The position numbers and the translations under genes are program-made. Source: Natronosalvus sp042663485 (GTDB lineage Archaea; Halobacteriota; Halobacteria; Halobacteriales; Natrialbaceae). Taken from it: a DNA stretch of 64,000 bases. Below are positions 41,615-51,388 of this stretch, piece after piece. Where the stretch lies: NCBI GenBank assembly GCA_042663485.1, contig JBHTAF010000002.1; one strand, 5' to 3'. The stretch's first letter is position 1, and each line of letters begins with the position of its first letter. Below the pieces are notes generated by a model. That model was not told the DNA's origin, did not search any database, and saw nothing but the letters and a program-made list of their open reading frames with translations.

Positions 41615-42841
41615 ATGACCGACGCCGAGACCCTCGCCGAGCGCGTCCGGACGGGCGAGTTGCGACTGCACGAACTCGAGGACCACGCCGACCACGACAC
41701 CGCGGCCGCGGCCCGTCGCCGGTTGCTCGAGGCCGAAACCGACGCCGACCTCGAGACGATCGGTGACTACGCCTTCGACGCCGAGGTGGCCGAATCGGCC
41801 ATCGAGAACATGATCGGCGCGGCCCAAGTGCCGATGGGCGTCGCCGGGCCGGTAACCGTCGACGGTGGCGCCGCGAGCGGGCAGTACCGCCTGCCGCTGG
41901 CGACGACCGAGGGCGCGCTCCTGGCGTCCGTGAATAGGGGACTCTCGGTGATCGAGTCGGCCGGCGGCGCGAACGCCCGCGTGACGAAGAACGGCATGAC
42001 CCGTGCCCCCGTGTTTCGCGTCGAGGGCGTCGTCGAGGCCGCCGAGACCGTCGAGTGGGTCGGCGAGAACCTCGAGGCCCTGCGCGAGGCCGCCGAGTCC
42101 ACGACGAGTCACGGCGAGTTGCTCGACGTCGAGCCCTACGTCGTCGGCGACTCCGTCTACCTGCGCTTCGCCTACGACACCAAGGACGCGATGGGGATGA
42201 ACATGGTGACGATCGCGACGGACGAAGCGTGTTCGGTCGTCGAGGCGGAGACGCCCGCCTCCCTCGTGGCCGTCTCCGGGAACCTCTGTTCGGACAAGAA
42301 GCCCGCGGCGATCAACGCCGTCGAGGGTCGCGGCCGCTCGGTTACGGCCGACGTCGTGATCCCCGGCGAGATCGTCGAAGAACGCCTGCACACTACCGCC
42401 GACGCCATCGCGGAGGCCAACACCCGAAAGAACCTGATCGGGAGCGCCAAGGCGGGCAGTCTGGGGTTCAACGCCCACGCGGCCAACGTCGTCGGCGCGG
42501 CCTTCCTCGCGACCGGCCAGGACGAGGCCCAGGTCGTCGAGGGGGCGAACGCGATCACGACGATGGACGCCCGCCCGAACGAAGAGGGCGCGGCCGACCT
42601 CTACGCCTCCGTCTCGCTCGCCTCCCTCGAGGTCGGCACCGTCGGCGGCGGCACGAAACTCCCCACCCAGTCCGAGGCACTCGACGTGCTGGGCCTGCGC
42701 GGGGGCGGCGACCCCGCCGGGTCCAACGCCGACGCGCTCGCCGAGGTCATCGCCGTTGGGGCGCTCGCGGGCGAACTCTCCCTGCTCGCGGCGCTGGCCT
42801 CGAGACACCTCGCGAGCGCGCACGCGGATCTGGGTCGATAG
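41615..42841 (+). CDS. hmgA: Hydroxymethylglutaryl-CoA reductase (NADPH), class I
   Basis: Makes mevalonate for archaeal isoprenoid lipids and is the target of statins in haloarchaea. The 408-residue length is that of the soluble archaeal enzyme. Catalytic residues are visible: Glu in ATTEGALLASVNRG, Lys in NLCSDKKPAAINAVEGRG, Asp in YDTKDAMGMNMVTIAT, and the His near the end in ASRHLASAHADLGR. The substrate motifs ENMIGAAQVPMGVAGP and VGGGTKLPTQ are also present. Preceded by its own TATA box; the following peroxiredoxin gene is 108 bases away. Confidence 0.97.
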   Translation: MTDAETLAERVRTGELRLHELEDHADHDTAAAARRRLLEAETDADLETIGDYAFDAEVAESAIENMIGAAQVPMGVAGPVTVDGGAASGQYRLPLATTEGALLASVNRGLSVIESAGGANARVTKNGMTRAPVFRVEGVVEAAETVEWVGENLEALREAAESTTSHGELLDVEPYVVGDSVYLRFAYDTKDAMGMNMVTIATDEACSVVEAETPASLVAVSGNLCSDKKPAAINAVEGRGRSVTADVVIPGEIVEERLHTTADAIAEANTRKNLIGSAKAGSLGFNAHAANVVGAAFLATGQDEAQVVEGANAITTMDARPNEEGAADLYASVSLASLEVGTVGGGTKLPTQSEALDVLGLRGGGDPAGSNADALAEVIAVGALAGELSLLAALASRHLASAHADLGR

Positions 42842-42949
42842 CACGGCGAGTCCGACGGCACGGGTCCGAACATCACGTTCCTGCTCGAGCGAATCGCGTA
42901 CACCGTTCGGACCACCGTTTATCCCGGCGGCGTCCCAAGCGTCGCGTAG

Positions 42950-43423
42950 ATGGTTTCGATCGGCGGCCCCGCACCACGGTTTCGCGCGACGATCGGCACG
43001 AACGAGGCCGAACCCCTCGACCTCGAGCAACGGCTGGGCGACGGCCCGACCGTCCTCGTGTTCTTCCCGGGCGTGTTCACTTCGACCTGTACCCGAGAGA
43101 TGGTCGCCTTTCAGGAGCGCCTCGACTCGTTCGAGGACGCCGGAGCGACGATCTTCGGCATCAGCGCGGACTCGCCGTTCTCGCTCGCGGTCTTCCGGGA
43201 GGAACTCGGCCTCGAGTTCGACCTGCTCAGCGACATGCGCCGGGAAGCGATCGAGGCGTACGACCTCGAGATGGACATTCCCGACCTCGGTCTCTACGGG
43301 ATCCCCAGACGCGCGGTCTTCGTGCTCGACGCTGACGGCGTCGTCACCGACGAGTGGGTAGCCGAAGATTCGGGCACCGAACCCGATTACGACGCGGTGT
43401 TGTCGGCGGTAAAGGCCGTCTGA
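42950..43423 (+). CDS. Peroxiredoxin (AhpC/TSA, AhpE-like)
   Basis: A 157-residue peroxidase that reduces hydroperoxides. The peroxidatic Cys is in VFFPGVFTSTCTREMVAF, where the usual P-x-x-x-T-x-x-C is kept, followed by the Arg in YGIPRRAVFVLDADG. No second conserved Cys is visible, so it is probably a one-Cys form that needs a small thiol for recycling. The ATG follows a short A+T-poor gap after hmgA and is likely its own transcript. Confidence 0.9.
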   Translation: MVSIGGPAPRFRATIGTNEAEPLDLEQRLGDGPTVLVFFPGVFTSTCTREMVAFQERLDSFEDAGATIFGISADSPFSLAVFREELGLEFDLLSDMRREAIEAYDLEMDIPDLGLYGIPRRAVFVLDADGVVTDEWVAEDSGTEPDYDAVLSAVKAV

Positions 43424-43543
43424 CGCGTCGTTTCCGTGCGCCACTGGCTGTCCGAGCGACCGGGGTCGGTAACGGCGTCGATTCTGACCGAGCGGTCGGA
43501 ATCGATAACAGAATCGGTCCGCCCGAGGGTGTACGCTCGAGAC

Positions 43544-44317
43544 CTACTCGCTCTCGTCGGCGCGAGCGCGTTCGACCCACTCGGGCGGTTCAACCGCGGT
43601 ATCCCCGGATCGTAGTTCGTATTCGATCTCGTACTCGACGGCATCCTCGCGATTCCGGAGGTACGCGAGCGACGACCCGGCGAACGTCCTCTCGAAGGCG
43701 ATGTCGATTCGCGTCACGCCTCCGGCCTCCGAGTCGACGACCAGTTCCCCGGATGCCCCCGTGATGCGGTAGTCCCGGCTCGAGTCGATCCAACCGCCCC
43801 GGGGCTCGTAGACGCCACCGTCGCCGTCGTCGACGCGTTCGTAGGCGGGGAACTGCGAGGTGTCGGCGACCACGCCGTTCCACTCGGTGAGGAACGTCTC
43901 GACCGCTCGGTTCGGGTCCTCGGCGCGGATAATCGCGACGGTGAGGCCGTCGGCTTTCTCCTGACTGACGACCTCGCCGCCGACGACTTGTTCGAACTCG
44001 TCGATCCGCGTCTCGTCGGCCGCCTCGAGTCTCGCGTACACCACGCCGTCTTCCTCGTACAGTTCCCTGACGTAACCGTCGTCCGAGCGGGCCCGGAAAT
44101 ACGCGGTTCCGTCGGCGGCGACCGCACCCTCGTAGTCGACGTACGTCTCGCCGTCGAGCAGGATCGTCCCAGACGCCTCGTAGGCTTCCGGGTCGGCGGG
44201 GGCGAACGGCGTCTCGTGATCCGTCGGCGAGACCGGGTGGAGCGCTAGCGCCGTCAGGGTGCCGACGACGAGCAGAACGCCGACGGCGATCCCGACCGCC
44301 AGCGTCCGTCGGTTCAT
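43544..44317 (-). CDS. Membrane-anchored protein, partner of the vWA protein
   Basis: A 257-residue protein with an N-terminal helix (LAVGIAVGVLLVVGTLTALAL) acting as signal anchor and an extracellular domain rich in strands and acidic residues. GTILLDGETYVDYEGAVAADGTAYFRA and VYARLEAADETRIDEFEQVV show a repeated strand-loop pattern; the domain ends with VERARADESE. No enzymatic motif is seen. Its ATG overlaps the stop of the large vWA gene (ATGA), so it is the second gene of that operon and is probably exposed at the cell surface with it. Confidence 0.7.
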   Translation of the reverse strand: MNRRTLAVGIAVGVLLVVGTLTALALHPVSPTDHETPFAPADPEAYEASGTILLDGETYVDYEGAVAADGTAYFRARSDDGYVRELYEEDGVVYARLEAADETRIDEFEQVVGGEVVSQEKADGLTVAIIRAEDPNRAVETFLTEWNGVVADTSQFPAYERVDDGDGGVYEPRGGWIDSSRDYRITGASGELVVDSEAGGVTRIDIAFERTFAGSSLAYLRNREDAVEYEIEYELRSGDTAVEPPEWVERARADESE

Positions 44318-47300
44318 CGCACCCCGTCAGTCTCATCGCCGACGGTCGCGTCGTAGTCCGTGAGGTCGATGGCAATTACCGGCCCCGTGCTGACAACGCC
44401 CGTCTCGTCGCTCACGCCGTACTCGTCGTATATATCCGACTGAAAGTCGTCGTAGCCCGTCTGATCTTCCCCTTCGAGAACGCCGAGAATCGAGTCGGCG
44501 TTGTTGAGCGCGCGGATGAGGTTCTTCTGGGTCATCGTCTCGGCCGCCCGCATCGCGGCCCACCGGGTCGGCGCCGTCGCGAGCGAGTACGACGCCTGCA
44601 TCCCTTCCTCGAAGATCATCCACGCCTCGTTGTACACCTGCTCGTACCGCTCGGCGGCGTCGGTGTCGTATATGTAGCGGTACTCCGATTGCGCCGTCAC
44701 CTCGCGGCCGAGTTCCGTCCCGGTCATGTCCACGGTCAGCTCCGACCGGCCGACGCTCGAGTACGCGGACGCCACGTAGTCGTCCATCCCGGACGGCGCG
44801 GCGACGACGACCTCGGTCCGGGTGTATCCGCTGTCGTAGGCGAACGAACCCGACTCGTCGTAGACGTGGACGTCGGAATCCGTGAACCCGATTTCGTAAC
44901 TCTCGGGAAGATCCTCGGTCCGCACGTCGTGGGTGTACTGGACGACGACCACCGGCTCGAGTTGCATGTGATACAGCTCCGAGTCGACGACGTCGTCGGG
45001 GAGCCAACTCGGGTCGGAGTCGAAGATCCACCACCAGTCGTGTCGCCACCGATCGGACGGGATGTCGTCGTTGGCGGGTGCGACGGCGTACCCTTCGCCC
45101 TGCGCCCGGTCGATGACCGCCGAGGTGACCGGATCCTCCGACTCGAGGTCGGCTTCAGTCGGGAGGAAGTAGCCGATTTTGATGACCTCCCTGGTCACCG
45201 GCTCGCCGGTGCCGGGGTGGAACACCGCGTCGTCGACCTGGGCCGTGATCTCCTTCGTGCCGTTGTCTCCTTCGGTGACGAGCCACTCGACGTCGACGAC
45301 GTCGGAATCGAGCCGTCCGTCTCCCGCGGAGTCCTGCGCGTCGGGGTCGAGCCCGAGCGACGATCCGAGCATGTCCGGTCCACCGACCGGCATCGCGAGG
45401 TCCATCTCCTCGACGGCGTCCGGTATGCCGTCCTCGTCGGTGTCGACGAGCGAGAACCGCTCGTCCTGTACGCGGTCGAAGACCTCCGGCAGGTCCGCCG
45501 AGTCGGCGACGTGATAGTACTCTCCGCCGGTTACGTCGGCTATTGTCGTCAGTTCGTTCGCGTCGACTCCCGAGCCGACGCCGATCGTGTTAATCGTGAT
45601 TCCCTCGGCGGCGGCGGCTTCGGCGACGGAAACGGGGTTCGGACCGGCGTTCGTGTGTCCGTCCGCCAGGAGGACGATCTCCTGCTCGTCTGCGTCGCCG
45701 TTTGCGACCAGTTCGTCGATCGCCGCCTGCAAGCCGGCGCCGGTGTTGGTCGACCCGCCGGCAGTGAGTCGATCGATGCTCGCGTTCACGGCGTCGTAAT
45801 CCGTCGTGAGCGGCTGCTCGAGTTCGCCGGTGGACGAGAAACTCGCGACGGCGACCTCGTCCTCCTCGTAGAGCCCGCCGACGAACCGCTTCGACGCCGC
45901 CTTCGCGTTGTCGATTCGGGCGCCGCCCATGCTGCCGCTGACGTCGAGCACGAACGCGAGATCGATCGACTCGACCGTCCCGCCCCCGTCCGTCACGTCC
46001 TCGTCGTCGAGCGTCGTCGTGGTCGAGAACGCGTCGTCCCAGTTGTCGACCCAGAACACCGAGAAGTACGAGAACGAATCGACCTCAGCGGTCGCCGTGC
46101 CGTTCTCGGCGTCGATTTCGGTCTCGACGCGGTGCCAGGGATCGTCGTCGTGTTGGTCCCACTTGTAGATCGCCAGTTCGCCGTCGGCTGGGTCGACGCC
46201 CTCGGCGAGCGGAATCTCGACGGTTGCGTTGTCGAAGTTCGTGTGGTTGCGCACGTGGACGAACGACCCGGCGTGGAACGATCGGTTCATCTCGGGCGGG
46301 ACGGCGTCTACCTCGACATCGCTTTCGACGAGGCCTTCGCCGGTGACGTGGACGGTCACTCCGCTCTCGGGATCTGTCGGTCGAACCGTGTAGGTTTCGT
46401 CCGCAAACCCTGGCGCCGCCACGGTGATCGTTTCGGAGACCGTCTCCCCGTTGGCCTCGTCGGTGGCGACGACCGTCACGTTGGCCCGCGTCCGCTCGAG
46501 GACGAGACGCGTTTCGAAAGTTTCGACCGCGCCGGGAGCGGCCGACCCGTCGACGCCGACCGTTTCGTGGTGGGCTCCGTCGATGTACACGTCGACTGCG
46601 CTGACGTTCGCCGCCGGTGCGCTGATTTCGCCGCTGATGGGGTACGTAATCGCGTCCGCACCGGGTTCGTGTTGGCTGGCCGCGACGGAGAGTGAAAGTC
46701 CGGCCTCGTCGTGGACGGTTTCGATCGCCGTCTGCGCGTGCACCCAGGCCCGTTCGTACTGCTCGATCGCGCTGCGGCGATCCTGCAGGCTGACGTCGGT
46801 TCCCGACGTCCGCTCGTCCCCCCGCTCGAGGGCTCGGTACGCGTTCTCGAGGTGGCGCTCGACCTTCTCTCGCTGTCCTGGCGTCTCGACGTCGTCGCCG
46901 AATCGATCGAGTACGTACTCCGCGTCCTCGACCGCTCGCTGTGTCGCTCCCCGGTCCGCAGCGACGAGCGCGACGCCGACCTCGTCAGCAGCGTCGGCGT
47001 CGACGCGCCGCAACGACCGTAACGCGGCACGATCCCGGTCGAACGCGTCGGCGGAATCGACGCGCGACCAGCCGACGTGAGCGGACAGCGAGTCGTTGAC
47101 GTCTTCGAACGCGGACTCGAGTTCGCGTTCCGCTTTTCGGTCGGCGGGATCGATCTCTTGCAGCCTCGAGACGGCCCAGACCCGCTGCTCGAGCGGCGTC
47201 AACGTCTCGAGATCGTCGACGGTCGCGTTCTCGATGTACGCCGGGATGGGGAGGTCGTCCGCCGGTTCGGCGCGACCGCTCTCTACTTGAGCGGGATGAG

Positions 47301-47469
47301 CAATCCCGTCTAACGACGGTGAGCCGTCCAGAACCCCCGCTTTCGAAGCGGAGAGACTTGATTCGTGCGTCGGCGCGGACGTCGGTGCGCTCGCAAGCAC
47401 GGGCAGTGCGATTAGCGAACAGGTCACCAGCACCGCGAACAGCACTGCGACCCCTCGAGAGAGGTACAT
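44314..47469 (-). CDS. Large secreted von Willebrand factor A domain protein
   Basis: A 1051-residue surface protein. The signal peptide is VAVLFAVLVTCSLIALPVLASA. A helical region with many Glu/Arg (residues 60-240) precedes Ig-like strands (ANVSAVDVYIDGAHHETVGV). The vWA domain begins about residue 505 with FVLDVSGSMGGARIDNAK, a complete MIDAS DxSxS motif, and TNTGAGLQAAIDELV plus VLLADGHTNAG; after it comes a calcium-loop-like DTDEDGIPDAVEEMD and a C-terminal beta domain. Such proteins mediate adhesion to surfaces or other cells. No C-terminal LPXTG or archaeosortase motif was recognised. The next gene overlaps the stop. Confidence 0.87.
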   Translation of the reverse strand: MYLSRGVAVLFAVLVTCSLIALPVLASAPTSAPTHESSLSASKAGVLDGSPSLDGIAHPAQVESGRAEPADDLPIPAYIENATVDDLETLTPLEQRVWAVSRLQEIDPADRKAERELESAFEDVNDSLSAHVGWSRVDSADAFDRDRAALRSLRRVDADAADEVGVALVAADRGATQRAVEDAEYVLDRFGDDVETPGQREKVERHLENAYRALERGDERTSGTDVSLQDRRSAIEQYERAWVHAQTAIETVHDEAGLSLSVAASQHEPGADAITYPISGEISAPAANVSAVDVYIDGAHHETVGVDGSAAPGAVETFETRLVLERTRANVTVVATDEANGETVSETITVAAPGFADETYTVRPTDPESGVTVHVTGEGLVESDVEVDAVPPEMNRSFHAGSFVHVRNHTNFDNATVEIPLAEGVDPADGELAIYKWDQHDDDPWHRVETEIDAENGTATAEVDSFSYFSVFWVDNWDDAFSTTTTLDDEDVTDGGGTVESIDLAFVLDVSGSMGGARIDNAKAASKRFVGGLYEEDEVAVASFSSTGELEQPLTTDYDAVNASIDRLTAGGSTNTGAGLQAAIDELVANGDADEQEIVLLADGHTNAGPNPVSVAEAAAAEGITINTIGVGSGVDANELTTIADVTGGEYYHVADSADLPEVFDRVQDERFSLVDTDEDGIPDAVEEMDLAMPVGGPDMLGSSLGLDPDAQDSAGDGRLDSDVVDVEWLVTEGDNGTKEITAQVDDAVFHPGTGEPVTREVIKIGYFLPTEADLESEDPVTSAVIDRAQGEGYAVAPANDDIPSDRWRHDWWWIFDSDPSWLPDDVVDSELYHMQLEPVVVVQYTHDVRTEDLPESYEIGFTDSDVHVYDESGSFAYDSGYTRTEVVVAAPSGMDDYVASAYSSVGRSELTVDMTGTELGREVTAQSEYRYIYDTDAAERYEQVYNEAWMIFEEGMQASYSLATAPTRWAAMRAAETMTQKNLIRALNNADSILGVLEGEDQTGYDDFQSDIYDEYGVSDETGVVSTGPVIAIDLTDYDATVGDETDGVR

Positions 47470-47500
47470 ATTTGCTCTGGTAGAAGTGCCAACCAGAACG

Positions 47501-47508
47501 TATTAAGA
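47501..47508 (-). promoter_or_regulatory. TATA box of the vWA operon
   Basis: The minus-strand CTTAATAC lies about 35 bases before the ATG inside an A+T-rich segment (47497-47545) that contrasts with the genome. A leader of about ten bases is expected. Confidence 0.5.
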
Positions 47509-47620
47509 ATTTTGGTAGTTATCCATAAAATCAAAATCCAGTTCTATTACCTCTCGGCCGTGGAATCGAGTTTAAACGCCCGCGATGCGTTTCTAGGGCC
47601 TCGCTTCGGGACCGTCGCGC

Positions 47621-49018
47621 TCACCGATAAGCCTCGAACTCCTCGCCGAACACGACGAAGTAGCCCGTCCCGACGAGGCCGATGACGGTCGCGATGGTAA
47701 AGGCGAGGACCGGATCGCCGGCCAGGATCGTCTCCCCCGTCAGGGGATTCGACAGCCCCGCCCAGAGGAATCCCCCGAGGGCGGCGCTGGGGATGACGAT
47801 CACGTTCCGCAGGAGGTAGTACGCGCCCGTGACTCGCCCCCCGGCACCCATCTCGGCGGGGCCGACGATCAGCGCCTTGTGGGCCGGCAGACCCGCGAAT
47901 CGGAGGCCCGAGAACGCGAACAGGACCGCGAGGACCCCCGCTGTGGAGAGTGCACCGACCCCGCCCTCAGGCACCGAGATCAGCATGATCGGGAACACCG
48001 CGTAGACGAGGAAGCCGAGCGCGACGACCGGTTTGAGTCCTACGTGCTCGGCGGCTTTCGCGGCTGGAATCATCACCAGCAGGGCGACGGCCATCTCGAG
48101 GCTCAGGAGGAGACCGAAGTACGCCTGTGGGGAGAGCGAGTCGCCGACCCCGGGTACCGACGTCGGGAGCGCGAGGCCCACCGCGAGAAAGTCGGTGACC
48201 ACGAGGACGAAGAAGACGTAGACCATCCCGTTGGCGAACCGAACGAGGGTGTCCCCGACCAGCAGCGGCCGCAGCGGGTCGGGGAGATTCCGGAGGTCCG
48301 CGAGGAGCTGAGAGACGCCCTCGAACTCCTTGCCGAAGGAGTCGTCGCTCGAGTCGTACAGCCGATGCTGGACGAAGGTGCCGAAGACGCCGAAGGCGAC
48401 GGCCACGACGAGGATCAGCTGGAAGGCGAAGACCACCTCGTCGCTCGCGCTGGTGAAGGGGGCGAAGACGAGGGCGGCGATCAGGGGGCCGACGAGGAAC
48501 GCCGTCCGACGAAAGCTCTCGGTACTGGCGAACCCCGCCGCCAGCTGTGAGGGCGGGACGGCCTGCTTGACGATGGCGTAGGTGGCGCCGAGGCCGAAGG
48601 ACTTCCATGCCTGGGCGAGGATCAGCCCGAGGAAGATAGCGACGATTGCGAGGTTGGTGGGGCCGATTGCGACGTCGGCGAGGAAGGGCGCCGCGAGCCA
48701 AATCCCGAACCCGATGGTGGCGAGAAAGCCGAACGCGGTGAGGGCGTACCGGGAGCCGATGCGGTCCGAAATCGCGCCGCCGGGGTAGGGGTAGACGGCG
48801 CTGATTACGTTCCCAGCGGTTCCGAAGAGTCCGACGGCGACGCCCGTCGCCCCCAGCGCGACTATGTACTCGGCCATGTAGCGACTCGTCATCTGGAAGC
48901 TGAGGCTGAACGCGAACATAGCGAGCGAGAGGACGATCACGTCCCGCTCGAGCGCGAAGAACTGGCGCCAGGCGTCGAGCGGGTCGGCCGCATCCGTCTG
49001 GGAGTCCTCGAGGCTCAT
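47621..49018 (-). CDS. Major facilitator superfamily transporter
   Basis: A 465-residue carrier with twelve predicted membrane helices. The start LDAWRQFFALERDVIVLSLAM is cytosolic, and the first helix pair is followed by YPYPGGAISDRIGSRYALTAF, the MFS loop 2-3 motif (G-x-x-x-D-R-x-G). A long cytoplasmic loop after helix 6 (RLYDSSDDSFGKEFEG) joins the two halves, and the second half shows KAAEHVGLKPVVALGFL. Substrate cannot be told from sequence. The gene is preceded by a divergent desuccinylase-like gene about 140 bases away. Confidence 0.9.
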   Translation of the reverse strand: MSLEDSQTDAADPLDAWRQFFALERDVIVLSLAMFAFSLSFQMTSRYMAEYIVALGATGVAVGLFGTAGNVISAVYPYPGGAISDRIGSRYALTAFGFLATIGFGIWLAAPFLADVAIGPTNLAIVAIFLGLILAQAWKSFGLGATYAIVKQAVPPSQLAAGFASTESFRRTAFLVGPLIAALVFAPFTSASDEVVFAFQLILVVAVAFGVFGTFVQHRLYDSSDDSFGKEFEGVSQLLADLRNLPDPLRPLLVGDTLVRFANGMVYVFFVLVVTDFLAVGLALPTSVPGVGDSLSPQAYFGLLLSLEMAVALLVMIPAAKAAEHVGLKPVVALGFLVYAVFPIMLISVPEGGVGALSTAGVLAVLFAFSGLRFAGLPAHKALIVGPAEMGAGGRVTGAYYLLRNVIVIPSAALGGFLWAGLSNPLTGETILAGDPVLAFTIATVIGLVGTGYFVVFGEEFEAYR

Positions 49019-49157
49019 ACGGTCCCGGTTCTGGCTCTACCGACAAGGACATTTCCGTCCCGACGAGCCGAACGCCGCGCACCCGAGACGTCACGCCGTC
49101 TCCTGCCCGCACCGAAAGACCGAACCAGTAAAGGCAGGCGGGCGCTTCCTCGGGCAC

Positions 49158-50123
49158 ATGACGACGACGCTCGGGACGGCGAGCGCGTCACCCGGCGAGA
49201 TCGACACGGGCCGACTCGAGGTCGGCGAAACCCGAGACGGCAGCCCGTTCGGCCTCCCGGTCGCCGTGATCAACGGCGCCGAACCGGGGAAGACGCTCTA
49301 CGTGCAGGCAGCCAGCGACGGCGACGAGTTGAACGGCGTCGGCGTGCTCAGCCGCGCCGTTCCACGGATCGACCCCACCGAACTGTCGGGAACCATCCTG
49401 GTCGTGGGACTCGTCAACTACCACGCCTTCCAGGTGGCCGAGCACCGCAACCCGATCGACGACACGAAGATGAACCGGACCTACCCCGGCAACGAGTCGG
49501 GCACCTCGAGCGAGCGCATCGCCCACGCCACATTCCAGATCGCCCGCGAGGCCGACCTCATCGTGGACCTCCACCAGGGGTCGACCAGCCGCATGATCGA
49601 CGAGGTGCGGGTCCGCTGTGGCCACCGCCACCGCCTCCATGAGTCGTGTCTCGAACTCGCGCGCGTGTTCGCCCTCGAGTGCGGGCACATTCTCGATCAG
49701 AAGGGTCCCGAGGGACAACTCGCCCGCGCGGCGCCGAACGAGGGCATCCCGACGATCGATCCCGAACTCGGCGGAGCCGTCGGCTGGGACGAGGGGAGCA
49801 TCGAGAAGGGCGTCGCAGGACTGTTCAACGTCCTCCGGTACTACGGGTTCCTCGAGGACGAGGGCGAACTCGTCGACCAGACGCGAGCGACCGGGTTCGA
49901 CCAGTACGGCTCGCCGGTCGGCGGTCTCGTCCGCTTCGAGCCGTCTCTGGGCGAGCGCGTCGCGGCCGGCGACACTCTCTTCGAGGTGACGACGCCCTTC
50001 GGTGAGTCGAAGGCGACCGTGACCGCCGACAGCGACGGCATCTTCTGGCGGAGTCGGCGCCTCCCGCAGGTCGCGACCGGCGAGTACGTCTGCTCGGTCG
50101 GGACCGACCTCGAGGTGATCTGA
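49158..50123 (+). CDS. Succinylglutamate desuccinylase/aspartoacylase family protein
   Basis: A 321-residue zinc-carboxypeptidase-like (M14) protein. The second zinc ligand His lies in DLIVDLHQGSTSR, and the catalytic Glu region is TIDPELGGAVGWDEGS. The first ligand motif, normally GxHGDE, is VQAASDGDELNGVG here, where Asp takes the place of the first His while the Glu is kept. The C-terminal domain (FEVTTPFGESKATVTADSDG) forms the small beta domain of ASPA. Members cleave N-acyl groups; with the altered ligand the reaction may be different or the metal bound otherwise. Followed by a single base and then the threonine synthase gene. Confidence 0.85.
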   Translation: MTTTLGTASASPGEIDTGRLEVGETRDGSPFGLPVAVINGAEPGKTLYVQAASDGDELNGVGVLSRAVPRIDPTELSGTILVVGLVNYHAFQVAEHRNPIDDTKMNRTYPGNESGTSSERIAHATFQIAREADLIVDLHQGSTSRMIDEVRVRCGHRHRLHESCLELARVFALECGHILDQKGPEGQLARAAPNEGIPTIDPELGGAVGWDEGSIEKGVAGLFNVLRYYGFLEDEGELVDQTRATGFDQYGSPVGGLVRFEPSLGERVAAGDTLFEVTTPFGESKATVTADSDGIFWRSRRLPQVATGEYVCSVGTDLEVI

Positions 50124-50124
50124 C

Positions 50125-51228
50125 GTGGCTAGCGACCTCGTCTGTCCCGACTGCGGGGCCGAATACGCCGCCGGCCCGGACGAGCCCTGGCGCTGTACCT
50201 GCGGGCACGGCCTCGAGTTCGCGGCTCGTCCCCACCCCGAGGGGAACCCGCTGCCGCTCTCCCAACTCGACACCTCGGAGGGGCTGTGGACGTTCTTCGA
50301 GTTCCTCCCCATCGAGAAGCACGTCACGTTCCACGAGGGGTTCACCCCGCTCGTCGACGCCCCCGAGTGGGACGCCCAGTTCAAACTCGAGTACGTCTTT
50401 CCCACGGGCTCGTTCAAGGATCGCGGCGCGACGACGACCCTCTCACGGGCGGTCGAACTCGGCGTCGAGAAGGTCGTCGAGGACTCCTCGGGCAACGCCG
50501 GGGCGGCCATCGCGACATACGCGGCGAAAGCCGGACTCGAGGCCGACATCTACGTTCCGGCGGACGTCAAGCAGTCGAAGCTGATGGCGATCCAGCGCGT
50601 CGACGCGCGCCCCGTCCGCGTCGAAGGGAGTCGCGAGGACGTGACGGCGGCCTGCCTCGACGCCGTCGAGCGCGGCGAGGGGTGGTACGCCTCCCACGCC
50701 TGGAATCCGGCGTTCTACGCGGGGACGATGACCTTCGCGTTCGAAATCGCCGCTCAGCGCGGGTGGACCGTCCCGGACGCGCTCGTGCTTCCGATCGGTC
50801 ACGGGACGCTCTTCCTGGGCGCCTACCGGGGGTTCAAGCTGCTCAACGACGCCGGAATCGTCGAGTCGATGCCACGCCTGCTCGGAGCCCAGGCGGCGGG
50901 CTACGCGCCCATCGTCGCCGCCCTCGGCGGCGATACCACCGGCGAGGACGGGGAACGAACCGACATCGCCGACGGCATCCAGATCGCCGAACCCGCCCGC
51001 GGCACCCAGATCCTCGAAGCCATCGAGGCGACCGACGGCGACGCCATCGCGCTGGGGAGCAACGTCCTCGAAACGACCCTCGACCGACTCCACCGGAACG
51101 GCTACTACGTCGAGCCGACGTGCGCGGCGGCCCCGGCGGCCCTCCGCCGGTATCGTGAGGCGGGCGTCCTGGACGATGACGACGACGTGGTCGTCCCGCT
51201 CACGGGGAGTGGGCTGAAGACGATGTAG
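50125..51228 (+). CDS. thrC: Threonine synthase
   Basis: PLP enzyme that turns O-phosphohomoserine into threonine. The 367-residue protein starts at GTG one base after the preceding gene. A zinc-like N terminus (VCPDCGAEY and WRCTCGHGLEF) precedes PFMEYVFPTGSFKDRG-type text, here EYVFPTGSFKDRGATTTL, where the Lys binds PLP. The pocket is seen in VEDSSGNAGAAIATYA, LPIGHGTLFLGAYRG and the C-terminal PLTGSGLKTM. The zinc ribbon resembles that of short archaeal threonine synthases. It is cotranscribed with the desuccinylase-like gene; no thrA or thrB is near. Confidence 0.92.
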   Translation: MASDLVCPDCGAEYAAGPDEPWRCTCGHGLEFAARPHPEGNPLPLSQLDTSEGLWTFFEFLPIEKHVTFHEGFTPLVDAPEWDAQFKLEYVFPTGSFKDRGATTTLSRAVELGVEKVVEDSSGNAGAAIATYAAKAGLEADIYVPADVKQSKLMAIQRVDARPVRVEGSREDVTAACLDAVERGEGWYASHAWNPAFYAGTMTFAFEIAAQRGWTVPDALVLPIGHGTLFLGAYRGFKLLNDAGIVESMPRLLGAQAAGYAPIVAALGGDTTGEDGERTDIADGIQIAEPARGTQILEAIEATDGDAIALGSNVLETTLDRLHRNGYYVEPTCAAAPAALRRYREAGVLDDDDDVVVPLTGSGLKTM

Positions 51229-51388
51229 GTCTGGGTACCTGGGCCCCGGGCGTCTGGGTGCCCGAGTACCTAGACCCGATGATCAGCGACCGTCGACGAG
51301 TCAGACAACGTCACGCTCGATCGTTCCCACGACGTGAGAACCGGCGCGAGAGCCAGTATCGAGCGACTCCTGAGGAACGGAGATAGAC

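Noticed and set aside
44689..46695. A plus-strand frame of 668 codons over the vWA gene
   Set aside because: It is antisense to the vWA domain protein, Arg/Val/Asp-rich without motifs or a signal, and has no promoter.
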